DNA of 64,000 bases. Source: Blastomyces gilchristii SLH14081. Its lineage: Eukaryota; Ascomycota; Eurotiomycetes; Onygenales; Ajellomycetaceae. Positions 22,400-31,870 of the stretch are shown here, piece after piece. Position numbers and translations under genes: made by a program. A model generated the notes under the pieces. It was not told where the DNA came from and made no database searches. It saw nothing but the letters and a program-made list of their open reading frames with translations. The stretch lies in NCBI RefSeq assembly GCF_000003855.2, contig NW_003101676.1, forward strand, positions 2,552,796-2,616,795, written 5' to 3'. How positions within the stretch are numbered: the first letter of the stretch is position 1; every line of letters starts with the position of its first letter.

Positions 22400-24174
22400 T
22401 TTACAAGTTCTAGTCTATAAGATAATGAGTTTTTACTGAGATGAACAGTCTGTGATATATACAAGAAAAGAAGAAATCATGCTCTCATTAAAGTTAAAAA
22501 ATAAGAAAACAAAAACAGGACTGTGAACACAATTTAGAGATTAATAAAGAAAAAATAAAGAAAACTCAAATTCACACTCTCAACACTCATGACACTCAAT
22601 TCTCTCATAACTATCAATTTCTCTCTTCAAAGAAGCAGAGAGTATTATATCTATGATACAGACAATTATTACATTTGACATGAAGACTGTTAGAAATGCA
22701 CAGACTTCAGAGAAGTCAGACATCAGAGTGTATGCAGTTATAACAGAGTCTTGAGAACTGACTGTCTGTGTGTGTGATCAGATATCTCTTACAAAGCTGT
22801 GTCTGCTTTCTCAGTTATGCTGAAGTATTCAGCCTGAAAACAATTAAGATGTGAAGAGAGAGCTCATCTGCTCAGATTCACTTCTGTTATAAATTCATGA
22901 CATTTGTATTATCTTAATTATCTGGATTTTATGAGTATCTGAGAATCTATCTCTCATTGATAATGAAATTGCAGAAATGCACTGCAGTGTGAGAATCATT
23001 GATGAGAAATCTAGGCATTTTTGCATATATCTGATTGAAGATTGTGTGAACAGAGAAGAAGTGATCATAGACTTACAGAGCTGTAGAAGACACTGATAAC
23101 ATCAAGAGCTTTACAAGAACTGTCAGCTAGAGTCTGTAAGAAATTACTTATGAGAAGACTTACAGCAAAGAGAGAGACTGCACTACTTGAAGTCAGAAGC
23201 TGATCTGAGAGAGGCATGAGATTAGCTGCTGACTCAAAGATCAGATGCAATAACAGAGCTGAGAGAGATGAAGACACTGTTATAAGTGATAATACTCCTG
23301 CTTCATCAGCCAGTAAAAAGTGATCAGAGAAGTCACAGAGATACTCATAAGAAGCTCAGTGATAATCAGACATTGTTTGTAAAGATATTGAAATTGAAAA
23401 ATTTTTATTCTTAAGAAGTTCTTGAATCAATATACAGATATTGTCAGAAACACTCTCTCTCTATCATCTAAATAAAAACACTTCACAGATGAATAAGAAT
23501 ACTCACAGTTTATAAAGATAAGAGCTGTTATAGAAAAAGAGAAAAGAAGATGAGATTCTGTGAACAGATCTGAAATATTTATACTACTCTAGAGAGATTT
23601 ACTTACACTGTGAGTGATCTCATAGAACAGTCAGATCACTCTAGTAAATAAGAGTGATTATAAATCACAGATCTGAATCTTTCTATGTGACTATAAAGAG
23701 TAATTGCAGACTGTAGATATCTTGATTCTACAATTCTACAGAGTTAATGAAAGAATGAAAAATTCCTCACAATTCTACAGTGTCAAAGAACAATAATTTA
23801 TAAGAATAAGTGAAAGATTAACTTATGAATACTTCTCTTTAATAAGAATAATCTCACAGAGAGTAATTCATCTATAAGATGAATCTGTATAATGATTACA
23901 TAAGAATCTTATAAAAATAATTAAGAGTCAACTGAAATTCTTCTATATGAAAGATATGAGATGAATCTGTATGATAGTCAGAGAAGAATCTGTAGATTAT
24001 AAAGAATCTCATAGAATAAGAAACTGAGTGACAGACTCTTTTCTCTTTATAGTAATAAGAGATTTTTCCTCACTGAGATTTTTTATAGATATGAAGAGTT
24101 TTTAGTGAGTATCACTGCAGTGCTGAGCTGATTCTATGAAATCACTCAGTGAAAGACTTCACAGATGAAGTCTT
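22400..24174. other. Unassigned 3' part of the chromovirus
   Basis: About 1.8 kb between the chromodomain-like segment and the polypurine stretch. Plus-strand frames (for example 23060-23330) are rich in Arg, Ala and Glu with few stops; the minus frame 23065-23277 is open but unrecognised, and contains GTAAGT followed by TTACAG about 25 bases later, so an antisense gene with an intron cannot be excluded. No family match. Confidence 0.4.
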
Positions 24175-24189
24175 AGAGAGAAGAGAATA

Positions 24190-24447
24190 TATAAGAAATC
24201 TCACTTCTCACAGATTCTTTATCTCTATTTCTATCTCTTATATAATCAATAGAGCTAGCAGCTCTTGGCTACACATAACTATATAGACTGGAGTTTGTAA
24301 ATACTATTCATAACTCAGCTTGAATGTTATTATACATTTAATCTCTACATTTTATCTTTCTACTGTGAATACTTCTAGTAGTTAACAGTACATATCATGC
24401 CAAGCTGCAAACATCTGAATAATCGCCTGCGAGCACTTATTCTTACA
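24190..24447 (+). repeat. 3' LTR of the chromovirus
   Basis: 258 bp, aligned without length change to the 5' LTR. It begins TATAAGAAATCTCAC, the mutated form of the 5' LTR start. Its last 60 bp keep ATCGCCTGCGAGCAC, which the 5' LTR shows as ATCACCTGTAAGCAC. Confidence 0.92.
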
Positions 24448-24493
24448 TAATCTTTGAGACAAGTATATGACTACTGACAGAATCAATCAGATA
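24448..24493 (-). pseudogene. 18S rRNA gene relic, 5'-terminal segment
   Basis: After the TAATC duplication the plus strand continues TTTGAGACAAGTATATGACT and then ACTGACAGAATCAATCAG, the reverse complement of the start of fungal 18S. The 5' end is near 24493. Together the five 18S segments add up to about 1.74 kb, close to a whole gene of about 1.8 kb. Confidence 0.92.
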
Positions 24494-26161
24494 GCTAACT
24501 TTTAAGTCTGAAGGCTGAAGGCACCCCAGGTCTGAACCTCTGAAGAGGATAGAAAGTAGCTAAACAGAAGAAGTTTCCAGTTACAGAAACTCACTGAGAA
24601 TGACCAGGCAGTGCACTGTGTTGAACATTCAGACAGTATTCAATTGCCTTCACTGAGATTTTCAGAGAATGATCCGCAGCAGGGCCGGGCTTCAACCTGC
24701 AAGGAGAAGCCTGTCTGCCGCATCAGTTTCTCTGATGAAGGATCACAGTCTCAGACACACTGATAAGCAGCGGCTTCTGAAGCTGACTTTCTCCCTGGAA
24801 ATCTGATTCAAAAACATTCACTAGCAGTTAACAATTGACAGATCTCAACCAGAACTGGAGCCCATGAGGAACTCTGGGATTTCAACACCCGCTGCGAGAC
24901 CCGCTTCTCCGGAATGAAGAGAAGAACAGGTGACAGCAGGTGCTCAAGCTCACTGTGAATTGAAGGGCTCACTGGGTTCTCTGATGATGTTCTTAACCAT
25001 ACATGAAAGGCTCTATCTGACATGGAACTAAGAGTGTTTGATGGACAACTGTGGAGGATTGAGAAAACCGGGGGTCAAGAGGTTTAAGAGCTCATAGAGT
25101 ACAAGCCGCTCAGGTGTCCCTCTCCACTGCTGTCAATCTCGCCGCGATGTCATCTGTAGAGAAGCACATGAGCTTCTTGTCTACACACACTCATCAGATG
25201 CTTCTCAGGTTGTCTTCTGCCAGACTGAGCTCCTGGTACTGAAAATGACAGTGAGGGGGATGATTTTCCATGAGAAAATAGAAGAAACTGGGCCATCTCA
25301 ACATAGGAAACAGGCAGGATTTTTCCATCATTGAGCCTGAAAAAGTGGGACTTGGTTGTTTTACTCTATTGCCATAGTCACCGGCGTGGGATACATACGG
25401 CCCTGTCTATCCAGCTAGGACTGTGGTCCGGCCGGAGCACACGAGTGGCAACATCTCTGCAGGGCATCAGAGATGCACTGTGTCTTCATCACAGCCGGAC
25501 TTTGTTCCTGGTCAGGAGGTTTTCAGGTTCACTCCACACTCTGTTAACAGTCTCTGAGAGCATCACGCGATGTTCCAGCCTCTTGCTGACACTTCTCACC
25601 CACCAGCTGCTCTCACACTACTGTCTGAGTGTGTCATCAGACAACTCTCCCTCTCCAGAGCATCAGCCCAGTCAAAGGTTCAGACACTCAACTGTACCCT
25701 GGTAAACAGGCACCCGGGGCGTGACCCAGTGTTGCACACTTTTGCAGGGAGCCCTTCGCGCTGGGCTGGCCCGCGCCGGTGTAGACAGGTCAGAGAACTA
25801 CACTCTCTGATTAAGAGCTTTAACCAGACTGTTCTGAAAGCCCCTGGGTACATCAAGGCCAGCTTCGGGCGCCGCGCCGGCCCGGACCACTTGTCCAGCT
25901 GGTTTGAACACTCACTTGCGCGCTCGCGCCTCTGGCCCGGGACTACTTTTAACCCGCCCTGGCTAAAGATGCCTGGAGCATCACACATCATCCCGGCCGC
26001 ACACCTCTGGCCCGGGCTTCTTCCGCGGTTAAGGCTTTTAACTAGTTCTGATTAAACATCACTGACACACCATTTGAGTTCCCTGCCTCCCGCCGGTGAC
26101 ATCATGACTACACTCACAAACATTATATCTATCTTCAGACAGGTGTATATCTCTGTGAGTA
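24494..26161 (-). other. Presumed 5' external transcribed spacer and intergenic spacer
   Basis: Directly upstream of the 18S start on the minus strand. Decay becomes lighter with distance from the 18S: 25700-26050 is GC-rich and keeps CpG, with words such as CCTCTGGCCCGGGACTA (near 25930) and a similar CACCTCTGGCCCGGGCTT (near 26001), and TTAAGGCTTTTAAC resembling the shared spacer block. Frames at 24808-25023, 25331-25705, 25570-26055 and 25680-25991 overlap on both strands, lack any family resemblance and probably reflect high GC content. No promoter could be placed. Confidence 0.55.
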
Positions 26162-26304
26162 TGAGAATTTTCTAATTTTGCATATCTGAAATTGACAAAT
26201 GTATAACAATTAGCTTTACAGATACTAGGAAAACTCTGAGAACTAAAAGTTTTCAGATAGATATCATAGTCTCTGACTGCATACATCTATAATGGAAGAA
26301 TAAT
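26162..26304 (+). mobile_element. 3'-end fragment of SINE A or its partner LINE
   Basis: About 140 bp matching the common tail: TGCATATCTGAAATTGA, the hairpin region (mutated stem near 26236-26262) and TGACTGCATACATCTATAA followed by GGAAGAATAAT. The 5' part is missing, so it is a 5'-truncated insertion. A SINE B starts immediately in its trinucleotide tail. Confidence 0.82.
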
Positions 26305-26723
26305 GCCCCGGTGACCGAATAGTTAATGCGGCCACTCAGTAGCGCCTTGGCGTGGGAAACTAAGGCGTGTGGGTTCGAAACCCGCAGGGGATACATTAAA
26401 TCCAGAACTCAAGCATCTCAGGTTTCTAATAAATACAGAGGTGTACAAATCGCTTCAATAAATTGCTCTATGTTCCTGGGCTGGGAAGTTATTATCGCAT
26501 GTATCTAATTGTCACTCCTTTGTATTTCCTATGTTCTTGTTATCTTGACATGGTCTCAACACCTGTATTTCCTCCTGTATAACTAACACTTGACCTGTAT
26601 TTAACATCACGCAAGGACTCATCATAAGCTCTGCTTGCATATAAGTATAATGGAAGAATAATAATAATAATAATAATGAAAGAATAATAATAATAATAAT
26701 GAAAGAATAATAATAATAATAAG
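26305..26723 (+). mobile_element. SINE B copy with long AAT/GAA tail
   Basis: Begins GCCCCGGTGACCGAATAG (A-box region), B-box-like GGTTCGAAACC near 26373, body ending TATAAGTATAATGGAAGAAT, then an (AAT)n tail broken by GAAAG units from 26656 to 26723. It sits in the tail of the preceding fragment, so target duplications are hidden in the repeat. It is little mutated. The reading frame at 26326-26508 is only SINE sequence. Confidence 0.88.
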
Positions 26724-27330
26724 TATTTATACGTATGTATGTATATATGTAAAATATCCTTCTCTTGCGGATATACTTGAGTAGACAGCAGTGACACTCC
26801 GCAAATATAGAAAGAAGAATTGAGATATAGCTTTAACTGACTGATCAGAGAAGTGTGTTTGAAGCAGTTCTATTATTGAGAACTGTCTAAGCATGTCAAG
26901 TGAGGTCTTGTCACCGCATTTATCAAGACATTAACATTGCCATGCTGGACTATTACCTTCTCTAGACACCGGGCACTGCGCCCGCTGCGGACTGCTCTAG
27001 TGACTCTCCGGCCGTCCCCCGCGCCCGCACCTCCGGCCCGGCCTGTTTCCCCGGTTAAGGCCCTTAACCACACTTCGTTAAAGACCCCCCCGGAGCGTCA
27101 CGTGATATCCCGGCCCTCGCGCCCGCCCCCTGGTTTAATCTTAAGCACACCCCCAAGCGCATTTGTTTCCCGTGCTTCTAACCTATTGAAGCTCCCTGCA
27201 CCAGCACTCTGAACCGGGCCGGTTTATTGCTCAGACATGCTCTTACCCGGGAAAGCTCCTTGCCAATCTAAGTCCGCTCTGCGCTTAGATTTAATTCTAA
27301 AGATAGTAATATTGATTGTATCTAAGACTC
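26724..27330 (-). other. Presumed rDNA intergenic spacer, distal part
   Basis: Contains GC-rich, little-decayed sequence, the block shared with 2186-2253 (at 27030-27105), and a stretch at 27130-27290 with TTAAGCACACCC and CCAAGCGCATTTG words like those in the 1690-2170 spacer repeat. The reappearance of both landmarks upstream of the 18S is what a tandem rDNA arrangement predicts. Confidence 0.6.
27030..27105. repeat. Spacer block shared with 2186-2253
   Basis: CACCTCCGGCCCGGCCTG, then TTCCCCGGTTAAGGCCC, ending GGAGCGTCACGTGAT. Same orientation as the left copy. It differs by only a few bases, far less than the intervening rRNA genes differ from functional rDNA. Confidence 0.8.
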
Positions 27331-27710
27331 TCTAGTCAATAATGTAGTGCATCAGCCAACAAGAGAACCTTTGTGTTCACGTGACATAATTCCCCCACTT
27401 CACTCAGCCCTCTCGAAGGCTCGATCGCAGCGCGATTCAAAAACGGCGGGGTGCCCGCCTGCAGCCGAGCAGAGACATCAAAATCACATGAAATTTGCTC
27501 GGGATAGAAAACTAGATGACCAAAGTCTAAGAAAGCTTTCTCCTAATCATTATTTAATAATACTGTTAAGGTCTTCCGGGAAAGGAGATTAACTACATGT
27601 ATAGCGAGATTAGTGAAACAAAATCTAGGAAACTATAGAGGCGCAGATATTCCAAAGTACAACGGAAAGTATCAATCACAACACTGGGTTAAGTCGCGGA
27701 ATAAAGAATT
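27331..27710. other. Undamaged 3' flank of the nuclease-kinase gene
   Basis: Balanced base composition with CpG kept (CTCGATCGCAGCGCGATTC near 27420). No repeat from elsewhere in the window is seen. The small frame at 27347-27592 shows no family resemblance. A 3' UTR and terminator of the minus-strand gene probably lie here but no clear polyadenylation signal was identified. Confidence 0.5.
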
Positions 27711-29966
27711 CTACAACGATGACTCCGCATTACCCTCAAATAAAGCCTTGACCCTTTGAAGCTCTTTGCTATAGTCATCATTCGTCAATTTCCTATCCTT
27801 TCTCGAGTTAGTAGACACGGAGGATAGAGGATTCCGTATAGTCGATCGCTCCAAGTCTACTATGACCACACGTTGGCGGCTTAGGTCCCACAGCATATTC
27901 CGCGGTTCCGCGTCACCGTGGGTAACTCCTTTAGAGTGAATGGCTTCGAGGGCATCTACCGTGGATCCCGCGACCGCCGTGTGGTTCAGTTTCCTGTATT
28001 TCTCAATTGGTTCTCCTGCCCAACTTAGAAGTAAAATGTGGGTGTGGATTTTTTCATCATAGTAATAGGGGCGCCCCGGCGCCAGTTTCACTAAACCAAG
28101 ACAGACCGGAATGCATTCGCCTTGGAGATCTCGGAGCTCATTGTAGACCTTCATTTCATGTCGGAGTTTATGCTTATGCTTGCATTCCACGGCCTTGGCG
28201 ACCAAGGTGTATCCATGCGATGAAAGCCTCACTTTGAGCAGCGCGCCACAACTTCCTGCCTTGTAGAGTGGACAGCAGTCAGCGTCTGGGCCACGATCTG
28301 TGGCAAGTTGCTTCTGGACAAGAGCACGGAATTCGCCTGCCTTGATCCGGTGCTTCCTGTGATCCTCGTAGTTGGAGCATGTGGGATCAAGAGGGGTGTT
28401 GTCCCTAAGCGCAAGGAGACATCGCTGAGAGCAGTATGGGCGAGTCTTGATGGTCAGTGTCTCAATAGCATTGGGCATCCGCTGGGTGCCCTCCCCATGT
28501 CCTGGAGTCCCTCTGGGCTTTGCAGACTGGATGTGACCTCCCCTTCTGGCTCGGCCACGGGGCCCGGAGTGCGGTGTAAGGGAAGGGGATGAGGGAGGAG
28601 ACGGCGAGGGGGAGCTTGTCGGTCGGGGTTTGTTTTCAGAGGGCCGACATCCGGATCGCAGCGTCATCCTGAAGGGAGAAAGATTGTGAGGGCGTCTGCC
28701 GCGGTATAATGGGGAGGCATGTTTCAGGCGAGCGGCAGGTGGAGTCTGGTCTAGGATGTCGGAATACTCCACGGGCCAGATATCAAGCTCATCAGCGGCA
28801 TCGCTCCACTGCTGGGGAACTGGTGGCGAGGTCAATGCTCTGATGGTGAATGCCAGGACCTGCGCGACGGCTGTCCCCTGGAGATCATCATCGTCGGTCC
28901 CCTTGACATCCCGACCCGGTATGCAAAGCGCACACTGAACTGAAGATGGATCGTCTGGGATGTACACAAAGATGAAGGCTTCTCCGGTGCAGACGTAGCC
29001 GTATCGTACGCATTTGTGCACCATGTAGGAGAAGAGCTGGGTGATGACCGCGGCGACAAGTCTTCTACAGCAGAAGGTAACATCCTCAGACTCCTGATTG
29101 ATCACATCCCGGGCGGGTCGGATCTCTTCCCTCAGTCCTGTGGTCATCTCGGCCTGCGTGAGTTTGTGAGGCGCCTTATATTCGATCGCGATGGCGGGGA
29201 TGTGATCATCGCCATCCCGGCGGTAGATACAGAAGCGATCCGCTTGCCCTCTTGTGACTGTGGCGGACTCCTTCTTTTTCTTCCGACCTCTACCCTTAGC
29301 TTTGGCCGATGGTGCAGTCTCTGAGTTGATTGACAGGTTCTCCCCCCCTTCACTCAGCGAGCTCTCCTGTGGACGTCCTACATTTGTATGGCTATTGAAG
29401 GTGATTGAGCCTCGCAGTCCAAATGCCTCTTTGAGACTTACATCTTCAGTGATCCGGTCGACGATATTGCGAACCTGGTTCTCCACCGTCTCTCGTTCAT
29501 AGTATCGAAGATCCGATTCCGCAGTGATCGGGCTGAGGACCTTGCAGACATACTCAAGCTGATGTTTTGACGGAAACTGCTTTTTCATCAGAAACAATGG
29601 ATGATCATTGAGAATCCTCCAGACTGCCTCCTGCCTAGCAAAGAACTTGTCACATATTATGATGCGCGAAGGAACCCTCCGATTAGCTGGCTTGGTTACA
29701 GTACCCTGGGTGGTTCTTGTCGGGTCTGTCACGATGCGGATTGCGAGTAAGAGCTCATGGCAGTTACAGAGAAAGGGTAGAAATGTGGTAAGCTGGGTAT
29801 CTGCAGTAAGGCTCTCTGCTTCTTCGCGTCGTCGCTGTTCCTCTTCGCGTCGTCGCTGTTCCTCTTGTCGTAGTCCTCTTTCCTTTTCCGCCTGTGCTTC
29901 CGCAATTTCTCGTAGTCGTTTCTGTTCTTCGAGTTCAGCCAGTAGCTGTTGTACTCGGCTGTCCAT
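27711..29966 (-). CDS. Intronless PD-(D/E)xK-nuclease-like / protein-kinase-like fusion protein (751 aa)
   Basis: The start codon at 29966 opens a frame with no stop until the TAG at 27711. Residues 5-50 form a charged coiled coil, partly from a perfect 21-bp direct duplication (29822-29863) encoding EEQRRRE-type repeats. Residues 55-350 resemble the restriction-endonuclease-like domain of fungal nuclease-kinase fusions: D243, then IEYKAPHKL with E262 and K264, and QLFSYMVHKCVRYGYVCTGE (310-329). Residues 405-500 are Ser/Pro/Arg-rich and probably disordered. Residues 510-535 hold a Cys module (C512, C516, C530). The kinase-like end has K591, E604, HGDAEPRN (683-690) and DLE at 704 in place of DFG. 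Such fusions are known from the Crinkler-type effector and transposon-linked families; what this one does is unknown. No signal peptide is seen. Codon use and CpG content are intact, unlike all surrounding DNA. Confidence 0.9.
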   Translation of the reverse strand: MDSRVQQLLAELEEQKRLREIAEAQAEKERGLRQEEQRRREEEQRRREEAESLTADTQLTTFLPFLCNCHELLLAIRIVTDPTRTTQGTVTKPANRRVPSRIIICDKFFARQEAVWRILNDHPLFLMKKQFPSKHQLEYVCKVLSPITAESDLRYYERETVENQVRNIVDRITEDVSLKEAFGLRGSITFNSHTNVGRPQESSLSEGGENLSINSETAPSAKAKGRGRKKKKESATVTRGQADRFCIYRRDGDDHIPAIAIEYKAPHKLTQAEMTTGLREEIRPARDVINQESEDVTFCCRRLVAAVITQLFSYMVHKCVRYGYVCTGEAFIFVYIPDDPSSVQCALCIPGRDVKGTDDDDLQGTAVAQVLAFTIRALTSPPVPQQWSDAADELDIWPVEYSDILDQTPPAARLKHASPLYRGRRPHNLSPFRMTLRSGCRPSENKPRPTSSPSPSPPSSPSLTPHSGPRGRARRGGHIQSAKPRGTPGHGEGTQRMPNAIETLTIKTRPYCSQRCLLALRDNTPLDPTCSNYEDHRKHRIKAGEFRALVQKQLATDRGPDADCCPLYKAGSCGALLKVRLSSHGYTLVAKAVECKHKHKLRHEMKVYNELRDLQGECIPVCLGLVKLAPGRPYYYDEKIHTHILLLSWAGEPIEKYRKLNHTAVAGSTVDALEAIHSKGVTHGDAEPRNMLWDLSRQRVVIVDLERSTIRNPLSSVSTNSRKDRKLTNDDYSKELQRVKALFEGNAESSL

Positions 29967-30142
29967 TCTGTGACGCCGTTCCTACCAGGCCAGGGCAGGC
30001 AAGATGTTGAGTTATAAACCTTCGCTATGACTTATTCTTGGTTAGAATTTAATAAGGAATTTTAGAAGTCCTTGGTGCAAGGGTAGCAGCACGCTGTTTA
30101 TTAGGATCTTAGAGTAGTTATTTATTATTATGATCATTTGAC
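29967..30142 (-). promoter_or_regulatory. Upstream region of the nuclease-kinase gene
   Basis: About 175 bp of undamaged sequence between the start codon and the first 804-bp tandem repeat. The start context on the minus strand is CAGAATGG. A clear TATA box or UORF was not found. Whether the promoter extends into the repeat is unknown; the first 220 bp of that repeat copy are also undamaged. Confidence 0.4.
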
Positions 30143-30946
30143 ACGCTGTCGTTCGGAAGATCGTGCGGCCGCCGGATAATAATGTGGCCGCGTCCGAATA
30201 CGCTTACGAATCAGGAAGCAGAAAAGGTTGGCCGTTACGGCCGTTGCGGCTATTGGCTGCGGTGATCTCCCTAGATCGCGTGACCCACCACTATATTCCT
30301 TACGGGAAGAACGTAGGGTTATTACACAACTGGATTATGGTTGTTTCACCATTTCAATCAGTGAGATCATCAAGCTGTAAATCATAGTATAATGATGAAT
30401 GAATGATGAAATCACTGTAAATAAGTGATAAACTGAAAAAATCAATTATTATATTAATAATATTACTGAATTTAATCTATATAATTACTAATTCTAAAAA
30501 CTGTCTTATTTATTCATCAGTATTATTCTCTATTAGAAATTATAAACACTTCTATCTAAATTCTCTCAAATTAATTAAACTAAGTTTCTAGTCTTTATTT
30601 CTAGTTATATTACTCTCATTAATCATATCACTAAACTGATAAATTAAGGTTTACAGATTAGTTATAATCTGAAAAACACTGTTATCAGTTATCTGATATT
30701 TAAGAGTTGAAATTTCAGAGTGATTAGATACTGAGTATTTAAAAGTCTATATAATTATTAATCTCTGAATAAATCTGAGAATTATTTCATTAACTCTAGC
30801 TTACTGTTTCAGTGATTATTTTATAAGTCTGAGAACTCAGAATATTTATCAAGATTAGAAAATTAGAGAAGAAGAGAGAGAAAGAATTAGTAGTAATAGT
30901 AGAGAGATTAATAAGAATTGTAGAGAGAGAAAGAGAATTATCACTA
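30143..30946 (+). repeat. 804-bp tandem repeat, copy 1, with an undamaged first 220 bp
   Basis: The repeated landmark GGATAATAATG is spaced exactly 804 bp apart in copies 1, 2 and 3 (30174, 30978, 31782). Copy 1 begins CGCTGTCGTTCGGAAG and keeps intact CpG and GGCC words to about 30360; beyond that it is as AT-rich as the other copies. The opening module (TTCGGAAG, GGATAATAA, GCGGCCGC-like, TCCGAA, GCTTACGA) resembles the start of the gypsy LTR at 38511, so the unit may itself derive from an LTR. Small frame 30163-30387 is not considered a gene. Confidence 0.8.
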
Positions 30947-31750
30947 ATACTATTATTCAGAAGATTATGCAGCTGCTGAATAATAATGTAGCTGCATCTG
31001 AATACACTTATGAATTAGAAAGTAGAAAAGATTGACTGTTACAACTGTTACAGCTATTAATTATGATAATCTCTCTAGATCATGTGATTCATCACTATAT
31101 TTCTTACAGGAAGAATGTAGAGTTATTACACAACTGAATTATAATTATTTCATCATTTCAATCAGTGAGATTATCAAGCTGTAAATCATAGTATAATGAT
31201 GAATGAATGATGAAATCACTGTAAATAAGTGATAAACTGAAAAAATCAATTATTATATTAATAATATCACTGAATTTAATCTATATAATTACTAATTCTA
31301 AAAACTGTCTTATTCATTTATTAGTATTATTCTCTATTAGAAATTATGAACACTTCTATCTAAATTCTCTTAAATTAATTAAACTAAGTTTCTAGTCTTT
31401 ATTTCTAGTTATATTACTCTCATTAATCATATCACTAAACTGATAAATTAAGGTTTATAGATTAGTTATAATCTGAAAAATACTATTATTAATTATCTGA
31501 TATTTAAGAGTTGAAATTTCAGAGTAATCAGATACTGAGTATTTAAAAGTCTATATAATTATTGATCTCTGAATAAATCTGAGAATTATTTCATTAACTC
31601 TAACTTACTGTTTCAGTGATTATTTTATAAGTCTGAGAACTCAGAATATTTATCAAGATTAGAAGATTAGAGAAGAAGAGAGAGAAAGAATTAGTAGTAA
31701 TAATAGAGAGATTAATAAGAATTGTAGAGAGAGAAAGAGAATTATCACTA
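30947..31750 (+). repeat. 804-bp tandem repeat, copy 2, heavily mutated
   Basis: Same length as copy 1. Differences from copy 1 in the first 220 bp are almost all C-to-T or G-to-A: GTGGCCGCGTCCGAATACGC becomes GTAGCTGCATCTGAATACAC. The remaining ~580 bp is nearly identical between copies. No coding potential. Confidence 0.85.
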
Positions 31751-31870
31751 ATACTATTATTCAGAAGATTGTGCGGCTGCTGGATAATAATGTAGCCGCG
31801 TCTGAATACACTTACAAATCAGAAAGCAGAAAAGGTTAGCTATTACAGCTGTTGCGGCTATTAACTGTGA

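Larger units (their letters stand above)
17198..24447 (+). mobile_element. Complete but dead Ty3/gypsy chromovirus (7250 bp) in the 18S relic
   Basis: Two 258-bp LTRs (17198-17455 and 24190-24447) bound the element, and a perfect 5-bp duplication TAATC (17193-17197, 24448-24452) joins the 18S sequence across it. Order on the plus strand: gag with zinc knuckle (18514-18555), RT (about 19380-19770), RNase H (about 20290-20560), integrase (about 21040-21640), chromodomain-like segment (about 22160-22280). RT-RNaseH-IN order plus a chromodomain defines a chromovirus. A purine-rich stretch at 24175-24188 fits a polypurine primer. All frames are stopped by transitions, so it is non-autonomous. Around 22400-24190 is 1.8 kb of unassigned sequence before the 3' LTR. 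Confidence 0.93.

Noticed and set aside
25331..26055. Overlapping GC-rich frames of 124, 161 and 103 codons on both strands
   Set aside because: They overlap one another in different frames, have no family features and lie in presumed rDNA spacer; GC-rich sequence gives long frames by chance.
28007..29973. Frames of up to 121 codons on the plus strand and other minus-strand frames
   Set aside because: Shadows of the 751-codon gene on the minus strand, which has recognisable domains.
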